A stretch of DNA of 64,000 nt, taken from Bacteroidia bacterium. Its GTDB lineage: Bacteria > Bacteroidota > Bacteroidia > SpSt-205. The position numbers and the translations under genes are program-made. The stretch covers positions 2,075,729-2,139,728 of the forward strand of contig BPGV01000001.1 in the NCBI GenBank assembly GCA_026003215.1, in the 5' to 3' direction. Shown here one piece after another: positions 1-8,844 of this stretch. The notes beneath the pieces were generated by a model. The model was given only the letters and a program-made list of their open reading frames with translations. It was not told where the DNA came from and did no database searches. The stretch's first letter is position 1. Each line of letters begins with the position of its first letter.

Positions 1-646
1 ACGCCGACTCCCAGGCATCCCCAAAGAAGCCCACTACCGCCGTAAGCGCCCCTATACCCACCCCAGCCCATCCCGTAAAAGGACTGCCAGCCCAGCCCAC
101 AGCCCAGTAACCCCACACAGCTGTACCCACTAACGCAGCCCCAAAGCCTTCCCACGTCTTATTCGGGCTTATGCGGGGGAGGATGCGGTGGCGACCGAAA
201 AACTTCCCCACGAAGTACGCACTCGTATCCGCTACCCACACTAAGGACAGAAATGCCAATAACTTCTCTGGGGCATAATCCTTCCAAAATAACCCAAGCA
301 AACTACCCCAGCCGCCCCCTATCCAAAACCAGGCCCCCATTATCCGATAGGCCCAGAAAAACCCTGCCTTCGGCTCCATAAAAAGAAGCCAGCCCCCCAA
401 AAAAGCCATTACGCCTAATACCCAGCCATAAAATAACCCCGTCGCCAAGGGAATAAACCACAACAAACCCGTGCTTACGGTGAAGCAAAATACCAGCGAG
501 GTCGGAAGCTTTTCGGCTTCGGCCCATTCGTACAGCAAGAGCCCCCCCACGACAAACCATAACCCCAAAAACCCTACCTTGCCTATCCCCAAGAGCCCGC
601 CTACGATAATAAGGCCGATTATCGCAGTGAGGATGCGCTTAGCCAC
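1..646 (-). CDS. cdsA: Phosphatidate cytidylyltransferase, partial (C-terminus beyond window edge)
   Basis: Makes CDP-diacylglycerol from CTP and phosphatidic acid in the inner membrane, the precursor of the phospholipids. About 215 residues are visible, mostly hydrophobic segments. The family signature is clear: ADTSAYF near residues 139-145, SPNKTWEG near 160-167, and a GFFGDAWES element at the window edge that corresponds to the conserved GDxxES. The GTG start at 646 lies inside the last codons of the upstream CPBP protease gene (8-base overlap GTGGCTAA), so the two are co-transcribed and probably translationally coupled. No ATG lies near the family's N-terminus in this frame. The gene reads through position 1 without a stop. 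Confidence 0.9.
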   Translation of the reverse strand, partial: MAKRILTAIIGLIIVGGLLGIGKVGFLGLWFVVGGLLLYEWAEAEKLPTSLVFCFTVSTGLLWFIPLATGLFYGWVLGVMAFLGGWLLFMEPKAGFFWAYRIMGAWFWIGGGWGSLLGLFWKDYAPEKLLAFLSLVWVADTSAYFVGKFFGRHRILPRISPNKTWEGFGAALVGTAVWGYWAVGWAGSPFTGWAGVGIGALTAVVGFFGDAWESA

Positions 647-1478
647 GGAGTTTTTTATAGACTTGAAAGCCGGCGGCCCCCGCTATGGCTGCACCTACAA
701 TAGCCAGCACAAAAGGCGGCCGATACGTAGAGGCTATCCATTCGGGATGTCCCAGCCAATGCACGCCGGCATACGCTACTACGGTCGCATAGGCATTATT
801 GAGGAAGTGGGCCCATGCCGCTGGCCATAGCCGCCCACTCCATAAAGTTAGATACCCCATGACCACGCCTAAAAGCCACCGCGGTACCAATCCATACACT
901 TGTAGATGCACTAAACTGAAAATAAGTCCAGTTAGCCAGACCGCAAGATGGGGATTCATCAGACGGCGAAGCTGGTACTGAAAAGCTCCCCTAAAGAAAA
1001 ACTCCTCACAAAAGCCCGGCGCCACCGCCATAAAAAGCAATAGTAAAGGGAGTGAACCGTAGGTGATGAGCTTTTGCATAATCTCTTCTACGCGGGCTTC
1101 TTGGGCTTCCAAGGCTACTTCTACCTCGTGCAGAGAAGGGGGCAGGCGAAAGGACTCCTCGTCTAATCCCAGCCAAGGGAGCACCAAAAAGAGCCCCGCC
1201 ATAAAAAGCGCAATCCACCCGTAGGTAGCTCCATCCGCGCCCACCCCTCGCAAAAGGTTCCAGCCTTCTGCTCGTCCTAATAAAGCAAAATACAAGTAAG
1301 CTGCGCCGCCAAAGGTCACCAAAAGCACAAAGGCATTCCCGCCAGCGGCTTTGTGGGCCGTAGCTGCATCCTGAATATCGGTAACCGCAAACCCCAATAA
1401 CCCGCTCAAAAGGCTGGCTACTACCAGCATAACGCCCCACAGCATGAGCAGGGCTGCTAAGCGCAAAAACTCTCGCAC
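639..1478 (-). CDS. CPBP family intramembrane metalloprotease (CAAX protease-like)
   Basis: A 279-residue multi-pass membrane protein of the CPBP/Abi family, whose members are glutamate-histidine intramembrane proteases. The three family motifs are present: EExxxR as EEFFFR near residues 158-163, a His near 191 in FSLVHLQ, and HFLNN near 224-228. At least six hydrophobic segments are visible. The substrate is unknown. I chose GTG at 1478 over TTG at 1484 because TTG overlaps the promoter box at 1482-1489. The gene overlaps cdsA downstream and is divergent from an ABC exporter 26 bases away, so the two operons share a very small promoter region. Confidence 0.85.
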   Translation of the reverse strand: MREFLRLAALLMLWGVMLVVASLLSGLLGFAVTDIQDAATAHKAAGGNAFVLLVTFGGAAYLYFALLGRAEGWNLLRGVGADGATYGWIALFMAGLFLVLPWLGLDEESFRLPPSLHEVEVALEAQEARVEEIMQKLITYGSLPLLLLFMAVAPGFCEEFFFRGAFQYQLRRLMNPHLAVWLTGLIFSLVHLQVYGLVPRWLLGVVMGYLTLWSGRLWPAAWAHFLNNAYATVVAYAGVHWLGHPEWIASTYRPPFVLAIVGAAIAGAAGFQVYKKLRG

Positions 1479-1481
1479 AAG

Positions 1482-1489
1482 CAAAAGTA
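1482..1489 (-). promoter_or_regulatory. -7 box TACTTTTG for the CPBP-cdsA operon
   Basis: Exact match to the Bacteroidota -7 consensus TAnnTTTG; 3 nt before GTG 1478. One base separates it from the opposing box at 1491-1498. Confidence 0.7.
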
Positions 1490-1490
1490 C

Positions 1491-1498
1491 TACCTTTG
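1491..1498 (+). promoter_or_regulatory. -7 box TACCTTTG for the ABC exporter operon
   Basis: Exact TAnnTTTG match; 6 nt before GTG 1505. It argues against TTG 1496 as the start, because that codon lies in the box. Confidence 0.7.
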
Positions 1499-1504
1499 CT
1501 TCCA

Positions 1505-2407
1505 GTGCTTATAGAACTGCGGGAAGTCAGTAAAGTTTTTTCCACGCCGCGGGGACCTGTGGTGGCCTTAGATGCGGTGGAGGCCGCTCTCCCCGAAGGA
1601 AAGGTCATAGGGTTGTTAGGGCCAAACGGTTCAGGCAAGACCACGCTCTTGCGCATTTTGGTGGGGCTTCTGCAGCCGGACAGCGGGGAGGTTCGGTATG
1701 CAGGGCAGCCCTTGTCTCGAGAAGTGTGCCGCCGCTTCGGGTACATGCCGGAGGAACGCGGCCTCTATCCCAAAACTGCTGCTAAAGACCAACTGCGCTA
1801 CCTTTTGCAGCTACGCGGCTTTAGCCGCTCGGACGCCGAAAAAGAGATTCGCTACTGGGCAGAAAGGCTGCACATGCCTTGGCTGGATAGGCCCGCCCGA
1901 GCCCTCTCTAAAGGCATGCAACAAAAAGTACAGCTCACCTTGGCCCTGGCAGGCAGCCCCGAACTCCTGCTCTTAGATGAACCTTTTTCGGGGTTAGACC
2001 CTATCGTCGCCGCCGAAATGGAAGCCCTTCTGCGCGAGCGCGTGGCCCAAGGCGCTACCCTTCTCCTGTCTACGCATCGCTTGGAACAGGTGGATACGCT
2101 CTGCGATTATGTCCTACTCATCCATAAGGGGCGCCTCTACCTGGCCGGCGAGACAGCCACTTTACGCCGGCGGTACTGGCAAAGGCTCTATGAGATAGAG
2201 ACGACTACGCCGGTTTCGGCCCTCCCCTGGCCGGTAGGCGTGCAGGTGACCCCCCAATCCGACTATCGGGCCCTCCTCCAACTGCCTGAAAGCCTTTCTG
2301 CCAGCGCTTTGCTCCAGGAGCTTTTGCCCCATACCGAGGTGCGCTTCTTCGCTGAGAAGCTCCCCACCATACGTGAAATCTTCCTTCAAATCGTCGACAT
2401 AGCATGA
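1505..2407 (+). CDS. ABC transporter ATP-binding protein (NatA-like, ABC-2 exporter)
   Basis: ATPase subunit of an ABC-2 type exporter, 300 residues, acting at the cytoplasmic face of the inner membrane. Visible motifs: Walker A GPNGSGKTT near residues 39-47, the ABC signature in the variant form LSKGMQQK near 134-141, Walker B LLLLDEP near 154-160, and a switch His in STHRLEQ. The C-terminal 90 residues resemble the extension of NatA/YhaQ-like proteins. It overlaps the permease gene by ATGA. The substrate cannot be read from sequence; NatAB-type Na+ export or drug export are family precedents only. Confidence 0.88.
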   Translation: MLIELREVSKVFSTPRGPVVALDAVEAALPEGKVIGLLGPNGSGKTTLLRILVGLLQPDSGEVRYAGQPLSREVCRRFGYMPEERGLYPKTAAKDQLRYLLQLRGFSRSDAEKEIRYWAERLHMPWLDRPARALSKGMQQKVQLTLALAGSPELLLLDEPFSGLDPIVAAEMEALLRERVAQGATLLLSTHRLEQVDTLCDYVLLIHKGRLYLAGETATLRRRYWQRLYEIETTTPVSALPWPVGVQVTPQSDYRALLQLPESLSASALLQELLPHTEVRFFAEKLPTIREIFLQIVDIA

Positions 2408-3591
2408 AGTTCATAGGACTGGTGTGGCTGCGTGAGGTCCGCGAGCGCCTCCGAAACTGGCGCTTCTGGCTGGGGCTCCTGAGCTTACCTCTCTTGGGGA
2501 TTATAGTCATAGGCGTAGTAGCGTGGATGAATAAAGACTACGAACCGCTCCAGATTTATTACCCCAGCTCGCTGGCGTTATCCGAGGGGGAGCAGGCCAC
2601 TTTCCTAACCCTTATTCCTGTGCCGGAAAAAGCCCTCGACTCGCTCAAACAGCACCTCCACCAGCGAGAAGCCCTACTTATGCCCCAAACCCCTGCCGAT
2701 GGAAGCCCGCCTACGTACCTGCTATATAGCCGAGAACCCCTCACACCGATAGAAGAAGGGCATCTTACCACGCTTTTACAAAGGAGTTTTCTAATGCATG
2801 GCCTCCAAGCCTTGGGGCTCTCTCCCCAGCAGTACGCGCCTTTACTGACCCTACCCACGCTGCATACCTTCGTCCTCTCGGAAAAGGGGAGCCAAGCCAC
2901 TCAAGCCCTAACCCTTTTCCGTTCAGCAGTAAGTATTTTGTTTTTCATTTTGCTATTGGGGTCGGGTATGCAGGTACTTTTAAGTGTATTAGAGGAAAAA
3001 AGCAACCGCTTAGCGGAGTATCTCTTGATTTATGTGCCGCCCAAGGCGCTCCTGACAGGTAAGATCTTGGCGGCTTTGAGCCTTACGCTTTTGCAGGCGG
3101 TTTTATGGGTGGGGATGGGGATAGTAAGCCTTACCATAGTAGGGCCTAAGGTACAACTGCTTTTAGCTCTGATGAAAGGCCTGCCGTGGGGCGCGTTTTT
3201 CCTCTACTTGGTAGGTGGGCTGCTTTTGTATGCCTTTTTGTATGCGATAGGGGGCGCGTCGTCAGATGCGGTGACGGAATTGTCGGGTTTTGCCCAAAGT
3301 GTGCAATGGCCCCTTACGGTAGGGTATATGCTGGTGGTGGTAGCAAGTTTCCAGCCCAGCCATCCCGTGATGGTGTTTCTCTCGCACTTTCCTTTGACGG
3401 CGCCGCTGGCTATGCCGCTGCGCATAGCCTCGGGTACGGTATCCTTCTGGGAAATAGCCCTCTCTTTAGCGCTACTCGCCGCAAGCATACTCCTATCTCT
3501 GCGTGCTGTCGCGCGTTTCTACGCGTTTGGCTTACTCCTCTACGGCCAAAAACTCTCCTGGCGCGAGCTGTGGCACTACCTCTGGCGTTAG
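2404..3591 (+). CDS. ABC-2 type permease (NatB-like)
   Basis: Membrane partner of the preceding ATPase, 395 residues. It has one N-terminal transmembrane helix (about residues 20-42), a long extracytoplasmic loop of about 130 residues, and five or more helices in the C-terminal half. This is the ABC2_membrane_3/NatB layout. The stretch EEKSNRLAEYLL after the second helix is the typical coupling region of this family. Its stop at 3591 is two bases from the stop of the convergent icmF gene at 3594. Confidence 0.85.
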   Translation: MKFIGLVWLREVRERLRNWRFWLGLLSLPLLGIIVIGVVAWMNKDYEPLQIYYPSSLALSEGEQATFLTLIPVPEKALDSLKQHLHQREALLMPQTPADGSPPTYLLYSREPLTPIEEGHLTTLLQRSFLMHGLQALGLSPQQYAPLLTLPTLHTFVLSEKGSQATQALTLFRSAVSILFFILLLGSGMQVLLSVLEEKSNRLAEYLLIYVPPKALLTGKILAALSLTLLQAVLWVGMGIVSLTIVGPKVQLLLALMKGLPWGAFFLYLVGGLLLYAFLYAIGGASSDAVTELSGFAQSVQWPLTVGYMLVVVASFQPSHPVMVFLSHFPLTAPLAMPLRIASGTVSFWEIALSLALLAASILLSLRAVARFYAFGLLLYGQKLSWRELWHYLWR

Positions 3592-3593
3592 CT

Positions 3594-6500
3594 TTACATA
3601 TTCCGTCTGTAGCGTCCACCTACCTCGTACAACGCCGCCGAAACTTGCCCTAAGCTGGCTACTTTAACTACTTCCATCAGGGCAGCAAAGGTATTTTCGC
3701 CTTTTAGCGCAGCTTCCTGTAAAGCCTTCAAGGCCTTGGGGGCCTGCGCCTGGTTCCTTTCCTGGAAGGCTTTTAGGTTCCGTATCTGCTGTTCTTTTTC
3801 TTCCTCTGTGGAGCGCACCACTTCATTCGGGATGTCGGTAGGGGAGCCATCTTTCCCTAAGAAAGTATTCACACCGATGATAGGGAGCTGGCCGGTGTGC
3901 TTGAGGGTCTCGTAGTAGAGAGACTCTTCTTGGATTTTGTTGCGCTGGTAGCCGAGTTCCATGGCGCCGAGTACGCCGCCGCGTTCGTTGAGCCGTTCAA
4001 ACTCTTGTAGCACTGCCTCCTCCACCACATCCGTGAGCCATTCGATGAAAAAGCTCCCTTGCCAAGGGTTTTCGTTTTTGGTAAGGCCTAACTCCTTTTG
4101 GATAATAAGCTGAATAGCTACCGCTCGGCGTACTGATTCCTCCGTGGGGGTGGTGATAGCCTCATCGTAGGCGTTGGTATGAAGGGAGTTACAGTTGTCG
4201 GCGAGGGCATAGAGCGCCTGCAAGGTGGTCCGAATATCATTAAAGGCAATCTCTTGGGCGTGGAGCGAACGGCCAGAAGTTTGGATGTGGTACTTCAGCA
4301 TTTGGCTACGGGGGCTTGCTTGGTAGAGGAGCTTAAGGGCTTTGGCCCATATCCGCCGAGCTACCCGACCGATAACGACATACTCGGGGTCCATGCCGTT
4401 GGAGAAAAAGAACGAAAAATTGGGCGCGAAGTCATCTATGGCCATTCCCCGCGAGCGATAGTACTCTAAGTAGGTGAAGCCATTCGCCAGGGTGAAGGCC
4501 AGCTGGGTAATAGGATTTGCGCCGGCTTCGGCGATGTGGTAGCCGGAAATGGAGACCGAATAAAAGTTACGGACTTTGTGCTGGATGAAGTACGCTTGTA
4601 CATCGGCCATGAGGCGTAGCGCGAAATCTATCGCAAAAATGCAGGTGTTTTGGGCTTGGTCTTCTTTGAGGATGTCGGCTTGGACGGTGCCTCGCACGCG
4701 TCGGAGCGTGTCGGCTTTGATTTTTTCGTACGTCTCTCGGGGGAGGACTTCATCGCCGGTCACCCCCAAGAGCAGCAGGCCTAAGCCGTTATGTCCCTCG
4801 GGTAGGCGCCCTTCATAGGTAGGCCGAGGGAGGCCCAAACGAGCGTATTTCTCTGCAATCTTTTGTTCTACTTCTTCGACAAGGCCCGCTTCTCGGATGT
4901 GTTTTTCGCACTGCTGGTCTATCGCTGTATTGAGGAACAGAGCCAGGATGGTGGGCGCGGGGCCGTTGATAGTCATGGAGACGGAGGTCTTGGGGTCGGC
5001 CAGGTCAAAGCCGGAGTAGAGCTTTTTCATGTCGTCCAGCGTAGCGATAGAGACGCCGGAGTTTCCGATTTTACCGTAGATGTCGGGGCGATAGTCGGGG
5101 TCTTCGCCGTAGAGGGTCACTGAGTCAAAAGCCGTGCTGAGGCGTGGAGCGCTTAGCCCCGAAGCCAAGTAATGGAAGCGCCGGTTGGTGCGTTCGGGCG
5201 TGCCCTCGCCGGCAAACATGCGCGTGGCTTCTTCTTCGGTGCGCTTGAAGGGAAAGACCCCAGCCGTGTAAGGGAAGTGCCCAGGGAAGTTTTCTTGTAG
5301 GGCCCAGCGCACGCGGTCGCCCCAGTCGCGGGACCGCGGCAATGCTACCTTGGGGATTGGCGTATGGGCTAAGCTTTCGGTATGGGTAGGTACTTGGATG
5401 AGTTTATCTCGTACGGTGTATTCGTACAGGGGGGCTTGGTAACGGGCCAGAGTCTCCTCCCACCGAGCTAATATTTCTTGAACGGCCGGGTCCAGCTTGC
5501 GCTGGAGGGACTCTTTGAGGGCTTCGAGTTCGGGGGTAGGGGAGAGGGCGAGCGTTTCTTGGACGGCTTGGAGCTGGTGCGCCCGTTGGGCTTGTTCTTC
5601 GGCCCACTGGTTATAGCGGCGGACCGTCTCCGCAATCTCCGCCAAATACCGCTGCCGCTGCGGCGGAATAATCAGAGACACTTCCAGCGGCCGCGTGTCC
5701 TCAGGAATAGGGGCTGTCTCCCAGAGGGTAGGCCGCTTTTCTGCTACGGCCCCCATCAGCGCACGAAAGAAGCGATTTACCCCCGGGTCATTAAACTGAG
5801 AGGCTAAGGTAGGAAAGACGGGCATCGCTTCCAGCGGCTCCGAAAACCGCTTGAAGTTGCGCTGGTACTGTTTGCGCACGGCAAAAAGGGCATCTTGCGC
5901 CCCCTTCCTGTCAAACTTATTCAGCACTACAAGGTCCGCATACTCCAGCATGTCTATTTTTTCCAGCTGGCTGGGCGCGCCAAACTCCGGCGTCATCACA
6001 TACACGGTGAGGTCGGCGTAATCCGTGATTTCCGTATCGGCCTGACCAATACCCGCCGTTTCTACCCAGATGAGGTCAAACCCCGCCAGCTTAAGGAGGT
6101 CTATTGCTTCGCGCAGGAAGGGCGGCACGGAACGGTGCGGCGTGCGCGTCGCAAAAGAACGCATATATACGTTGGGATGGTAGATGCTATTCATGCGCAG
6201 GCGGTCGCCTAAGAGCGCACCGCCACTCTTGCGGTGGGAAGGGTCTATGGACAAGATAGCCAGCTTTTTGTCCGGGAAAAACCGCAGGAAACGTTGTACA
6301 AACTCATCGGTGAGGGAGGATTTGCCGGCGCCGCCGGTGCCGGTGACGCCAATCACGAGGGCTTTTTGGGGGATGGGGGTTTGGCGGAGGTACTCTTGGA
6401 TAACCCCGGGGTCATTTTCCAGGCGGCTAAGGGCCCGAGCCAATGGGGCGTAGTAGGGCCCTTCGGCATGGGGTAAGGCTTCCAAGGAGCCGTTCAGGTC

Positions 6501-6980
6501 GGCCCACGGCGCGAAGTCGGACTTTTCTAACACATCGTTTATCATGCCTTGGAGGCCCATGGCCCGCCCGTCATCGGGCAGGTATATGCGGGTAATGCCT
6601 CGCTGGTGGAGCTCTTCGGCTTCGTGGGGTAGGATGGTGCCGCCCCCCCCACCAAAAATGCGCATGTGCTTGTAGTCTGCCTCATCCAAAAGCGCTCGGA
6701 TGTAGGTGAAAAACTCCATGTGGCCGCCTTGGTAGGAAGTGAGGGCGACCGCTTGGGTGTCTTCTTGGATAGCCGCGGTGACGATTTCGGCGGCACTCCG
6801 ATTGTGCCCCAAGTGGATGACCTCAGCGCCGGAGGCTTGCATAAGCCGACGCATCAGGTTTATCGCCGCATCGTGTCCATCAAAAAGAGAGGCTGCCGTG
6901 ACGATGCGTAGGGGATAGCGGGACTTGTAGGGCTGCGCCTCAGCTTTCCCGGCAAAACGCTGCGTGACCGCTTGCGACAT
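3594..6980 (-). CDS. icmF: Fused isobutyryl-CoA mutase IcmF (B12-binding, G-protein chaperone and mutase in one chain)
   Basis: A 1128-residue adenosylcobalamin enzyme. IcmF proteins interconvert isobutyryl-CoA and butyryl-CoA. Domain order supports the fused form over methylmalonyl-CoA mutase: a B12-binding domain first (DGHD near 34-37, His36 being the likely cobalt ligand, and a Gly-rich loop near 110-114), then a MeaB/ArgK-like GTPase (P-loop [12 protein letters not shown] near 211-222, NKFD later), then the large mutase barrel from about residue 575. ATG 6980 is chosen because the -7 box ends 4 bases upstream; an upstream in-frame ATG at 7028 lies before the promoter. An 8-C run (6643-6650) lies in the Gly-rich loop and stays in frame here. 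Substrate preference (isobutyryl- or pivalyl-CoA type) is inferred. Confidence 0.92.
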   Translation of the reverse strand: MSQAVTQRFAGKAEAQPYKSRYPLRIVTAASLFDGHDAAINLMRRLMQASGAEVIHLGHNRSAAEIVTAAIQEDTQAVALTSYQGGHMEFFTYIRALLDEADYKHMRIFGGGGGTILPHEAEELHQRGITRIYLPDDGRAMGLQGMINDVLEKSDFAPWADLNGSLEALPHAEGPYYAPLARALSRLENDPGVIQEYLRQTPIPQKALVIGVTGTGGAGKSSLTDEFVQRFLRFFPDKKLAILSIDPSHRKSGGALLGDRLRMNSIYHPNVYMRSFATRTPHRSVPPFLREAIDLLKLAGFDLIWVETAGIGQADTEITDYADLTVYVMTPEFGAPSQLEKIDMLEYADLVVLNKFDRKGAQDALFAVRKQYQRNFKRFSEPLEAMPVFPTLASQFNDPGVNRFFRALMGAVAEKRPTLWETAPIPEDTRPLEVSLIIPPQRQRYLAEIAETVRRYNQWAEEQAQRAHQLQAVQETLALSPTPELEALKESLQRKLDPAVQEILARWEETLARYQAPLYEYTVRDKLIQVPTHTESLAHTPIPKVALPRSRDWGDRVRWALQENFPGHFPYTAGVFPFKRTEEEATRMFAGEGTPERTNRRFHYLASGLSAPRLSTAFDSVTLYGEDPDYRPDIYGKIGNSGVSIATLDDMKKLYSGFDLADPKTSVSMTINGPAPTILALFLNTAIDQQCEKHIREAGLVEEVEQKIAEKYARLGLPRPTYEGRLPEGHNGLGLLLLGVTGDEVLPRETYEKIKADTLRRVRGTVQADILKEDQAQNTCIFAIDFALRLMADVQAYFIQHKVRNFYSVSISGYHIAEAGANPITQLAFTLANGFTYLEYYRSRGMAIDDFAPNFSFFFSNGMDPEYVVIGRVARRIWAKALKLLYQASPRSQMLKYHIQTSGRSLHAQEIAFNDIRTTLQALYALADNCNSLHTNAYDEAITTPTEESVRRAVAIQLIIQKELGLTKNENPWQGSFFIEWLTDVVEEAVLQEFERLNERGGVLGAMELGYQRNKIQEESLYYETLKHTGQLPIIGVNTFLGKDGSPTDIPNEVVRSTEEEKEQQIRNLKAFQERNQAQAPKALKALQEAALKGENTFAALMEVVKVASLGQVSAALYEVGGRYRRNM

Positions 6981-6984
6981 AAGA

Positions 6985-6992
6985 CAAAGATA
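6985..6992 (-). promoter_or_regulatory. -7 box TATCTTTG for icmF
   Basis: Exact TAnnTTTG match; 4 nt before the icmF ATG at 6980. Confidence 0.7.
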
Positions 6993-7012
6993 AGCTTTAC
7001 CCCCCATAACCG

Positions 7013-7020
7013 TATCTTTG
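7013..7020 (+). promoter_or_regulatory. -7 box TATCTTTG for the small gene and DNA methyltransferase
   Basis: Exact TAnnTTTG match; 13 nt before ATG 7034, the longest box-to-start distance in the window. Confidence 0.6.
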
Positions 7021-7033
7021 AAAAGCATACACC

Positions 7034-7279
7034 ATGGAACCCATACTGGATGGCCATGCCCATGAGCGCCTGAGCTATCAAAACTTGAGAGAACCGAAGA
7101 CTGATCTTCTTGTTTTGGCCAACTCAGCTTTTGTGAAGTATAAGAATAAATACCATGCGGGCTTTGGGGTACATGGTGTGTTATTGGAGGCGGCGTTCCC
7201 TTCTTACGCTTTCAAGATGGTGTGTTCCAGAGACCAATACGTAGCTCTTTTCAAAGACTGGGCAAACTGGCTCCTATGA
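7034..7279 (+). CDS. Unknown 81-aa protein coupled to a DNA methyltransferase
   Basis: I do not recognise this protein. It is 81 residues, soluble, with a charged N-terminal half and an aromatic-rich C-terminal half ending in DWANWLL. No zinc, helix-turn-helix or nuclease motif is evident. Support for a real gene: its own -7 box, an ATG start, and an ATGA overlap with the DNA methyltransferase, which suggests translational coupling. The DNA is visibly more A/T-rich than the flanking genes, hinting at transfer together with the methyltransferase. It could be a truncated restriction-enzyme fragment, a methyltransferase partner, or an unrelated small protein. Confidence 0.6.
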   Translation: MEPILDGHAHERLSYQNLREPKTDLLVLANSAFVKYKNKYHAGFGVHGVLLEAAFPSYAFKMVCSRDQYVALFKDWANWLL

Positions 7280-8394
7280 TTAAGTACATCGGTTCCAAAC
7301 GTGCCCTTATCCCGTGGATTGGGGGGGGTATTCGGGCGATAGGGGAGTCGGATGCGGAGCTTTCTCGCCGTCCACATGCGGAAATACGCATTTTGGAGCC
7401 CTTTGCGGGCAGCTGCCGCGTAGGATATGAGATGAAGCGTCAAGGTTTCTTTGTGATAGCGGGCGATTATCTGTCTTTTTCCTATATTTTGGCTCGGACA
7501 TTTATAGAAGCAGATAGGAGAGACTACCCTCCTGAAAGGATTTGGCCTATCTTGCAGCGCCTTCAGGCCCTTCCCGGTGAGGAAGACTGGTTTGTACAGC
7601 GGTATGCCTGTGAGGCGCGCTATTTTCAACCCGCTAATGCCCAAAAGATAGCAGCCATTCGTAAGGCTATCCCCACCGAAGCAAAGGGAGATAGTTTATT
7701 GGAAGCAATTCTACTTACGAGCCTACTCTTGGCGGCGGATAAGGTAGATTCTACCACCGGCCTGCAGATGGCCTACCTGAAAGAGTGGGCGCCGCGTTCT
7801 TACAACCCCCTTACCTTAGAATATCCGTCGCTTTTGCCGGGAAAGGGGCTGGCTTATGTAGGGGATGCCCTGGAAAAGGCGCACACTTTTGCCGCGGACA
7901 TAGCGTACTTAGACCCGCCGTATAACCAGCATTCGTATGCGGGAAACTACCATGTGTGGGAGACGCTCGTACGGTATGATAATCCGCCCGTGTATGGGGT
8001 AGCGGTGAAACGGGCAGATGTGCGAAAGCTGCGTAGCCCCTTCAACTCCAAAAAGGAAGCGCCGCGTGCGCTCCATCGCCTCCTCCAAGCTTTGCAGGCG
8101 CGGTATGTAGTGCTTTCCTTTAGCGATGAGGGGTATTTCACGCCGGAGGAGCTCCTCCAGCTGTGTAACCAGCGAGGCCCTACTTTGGTGCTCGAACGCA
8201 CCCATAAGCGGTACATTGGAGCCCAGATAGGCATCTACAATCCCCGCGGCGAAAGAGTAGGCCAAGTCTCCCACACCCAAAATAGAGAGTTTTTGTATGT
8301 GATTGCGCCTGATGGGCACGCCTACCAGGGCTTGCAGGCGGCCCTACAACAAAAAGCCTTATCCCCCTCGGGAGGGCAAGCGAAGCTTTTTTAG
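7276..8394 (+). CDS. Adenine-specific DNA methyltransferase (D12 class)
   Basis: A 372-residue N6-adenine methyltransferase using S-adenosylmethionine. N-terminal IKYIGSKR, motif I as EPFAGS near residues 49-54 and the catalytic motif IV DPPY near 213-216 are in the order of the alpha (Dam/D12) group, with the target-recognition region between them. No recognisable restriction endonuclease lies next to it, so it is either an orphan or has lost its partner; the 81-aa upstream protein is the only candidate associate. Codons 16-18 are an uninterrupted run of 8 G (7321-7328), where slippage would truncate the protein after a few codons. The stop is directly adjacent to the convergent rnhA stop. 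Confidence 0.88.
   Translation: MIKYIGSKRALIPWIGGGIRAIGESDAELSRRPHAEIRILEPFAGSCRVGYEMKRQGFFVIAGDYLSFSYILARTFIEADRRDYPPERIWPILQRLQALPGEEDWFVQRYACEARYFQPANAQKIAAIRKAIPTEAKGDSLLEAILLTSLLLAADKVDSTTGLQMAYLKEWAPRSYNPLTLEYPSLLPGKGLAYVGDALEKAHTFAADIAYLDPPYNQHSYAGNYHVWETLVRYDNPPVYGVAVKRADVRKLRSPFNSKKEAPRALHRLLQALQARYVVLSFSDEGYFTPEELLQLCNQRGPTLVLERTHKRYIGAQIGIYNPRGERVGQVSHTQNREFLYVIAPDGHAYQGLQAALQQKALSPSGGQAKLF
7321..7328 (+). repeat. 8-G homopolymer at the 5' end of the DNA methyltransferase gene
   Basis: Eight consecutive G encode Gly16-Gly18. Runs of this kind near the start of methyltransferase genes are phase-variation switches in other bacteria; here it is in frame (ON). Confidence 0.8.
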
Positions 8395-8817
8395 CTATGC
8401 GGTTTCATTTCGGGCGAGCTTATCGGCCAGCTCGTTCCAGTGGAGGCCTTTATGGGCGGGTACTTTTACCCAGGTGATACGCACGGGCACTTTTTGGAGG
8501 AAGGCTACATAGCGCTGGGTGAGGGGGGTACGGGCTTTCCATTCGCCTGAGGCCCAACGGGCCAGCCCTTCATAATCGTGATAAATGGTACAGGCAGGGA
8601 TGCCCTGCCGAGCGCACCAGCGCAGCGCTTGCACCACAGCATAGATTTCTCCGCCGATTTGGCGATGGGCTAAAAGGTCGGGGTCGTTTTCTGGCACATA
8701 GCCTCCTTCTCTATACACTTCCTGGCCGTCTTTTCGGATGACGAAGCCATAGCCTACCCGCCCGTCGGGTCGCCAGGCCCCATCTACGTCTATCTCTATG
8801 CCCTGGTTGGCATACAT
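8395..8817 (-). CDS. rnhA: Ribonuclease HI
   Basis: Degrades the RNA strand of RNA-DNA hybrids in the cytoplasm. It has 140 residues, close to the family norm. The catalytic set is visible: Asp in IEIDVDGAW near residues 10-12, Glu in GGEIYAV near 57, Asp in YHDYEG near 81, and the C-terminal AHKGLHWNELADKLA with His and Asp. ATG 8817 follows a box-like element by 4 bases. It is divergent from the methyltransferase gene at 8845 with only 27 bases between starts, and its stop abuts the stop of the convergent DNA methyltransferase. Confidence 0.9.
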   Translation of the reverse strand: MYANQGIEIDVDGAWRPDGRVGYGFVIRKDGQEVYREGGYVPENDPDLLAHRQIGGEIYAVVQALRWCARQGIPACTIYHDYEGLARWASGEWKARTPLTQRYVAFLQKVPVRITWVKVPAHKGLHWNELADKLARNETA

Positions 8818-8821
8818 GCCT

Positions 8822-8829
8822 CAAAGTAA
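8822..8829 (-). promoter_or_regulatory. -7 box-like TTACTTTG for rnhA
   Basis: One mismatch to TAnnTTTG; 4 nt before ATG 8817. Confidence 0.45.
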
Positions 8830-8831
8830 AG

Positions 8832-8839
8832 TACCTTTG
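8832..8839 (+). promoter_or_regulatory. -7 box TACCTTTG for the SAM methyltransferase
   Basis: Exact TAnnTTTG match; 5 nt before GTG 8845. Confidence 0.68.
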
Positions 8840-8844
8840 CTTTT

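Noticed and set aside
1006-1746. Long minus-strand open frame across the CPBP/ABC divergent region
   Set aside because: It is low-complexity Arg/Ser-rich sequence, overlaps two supported genes in other frames and has no family motif.
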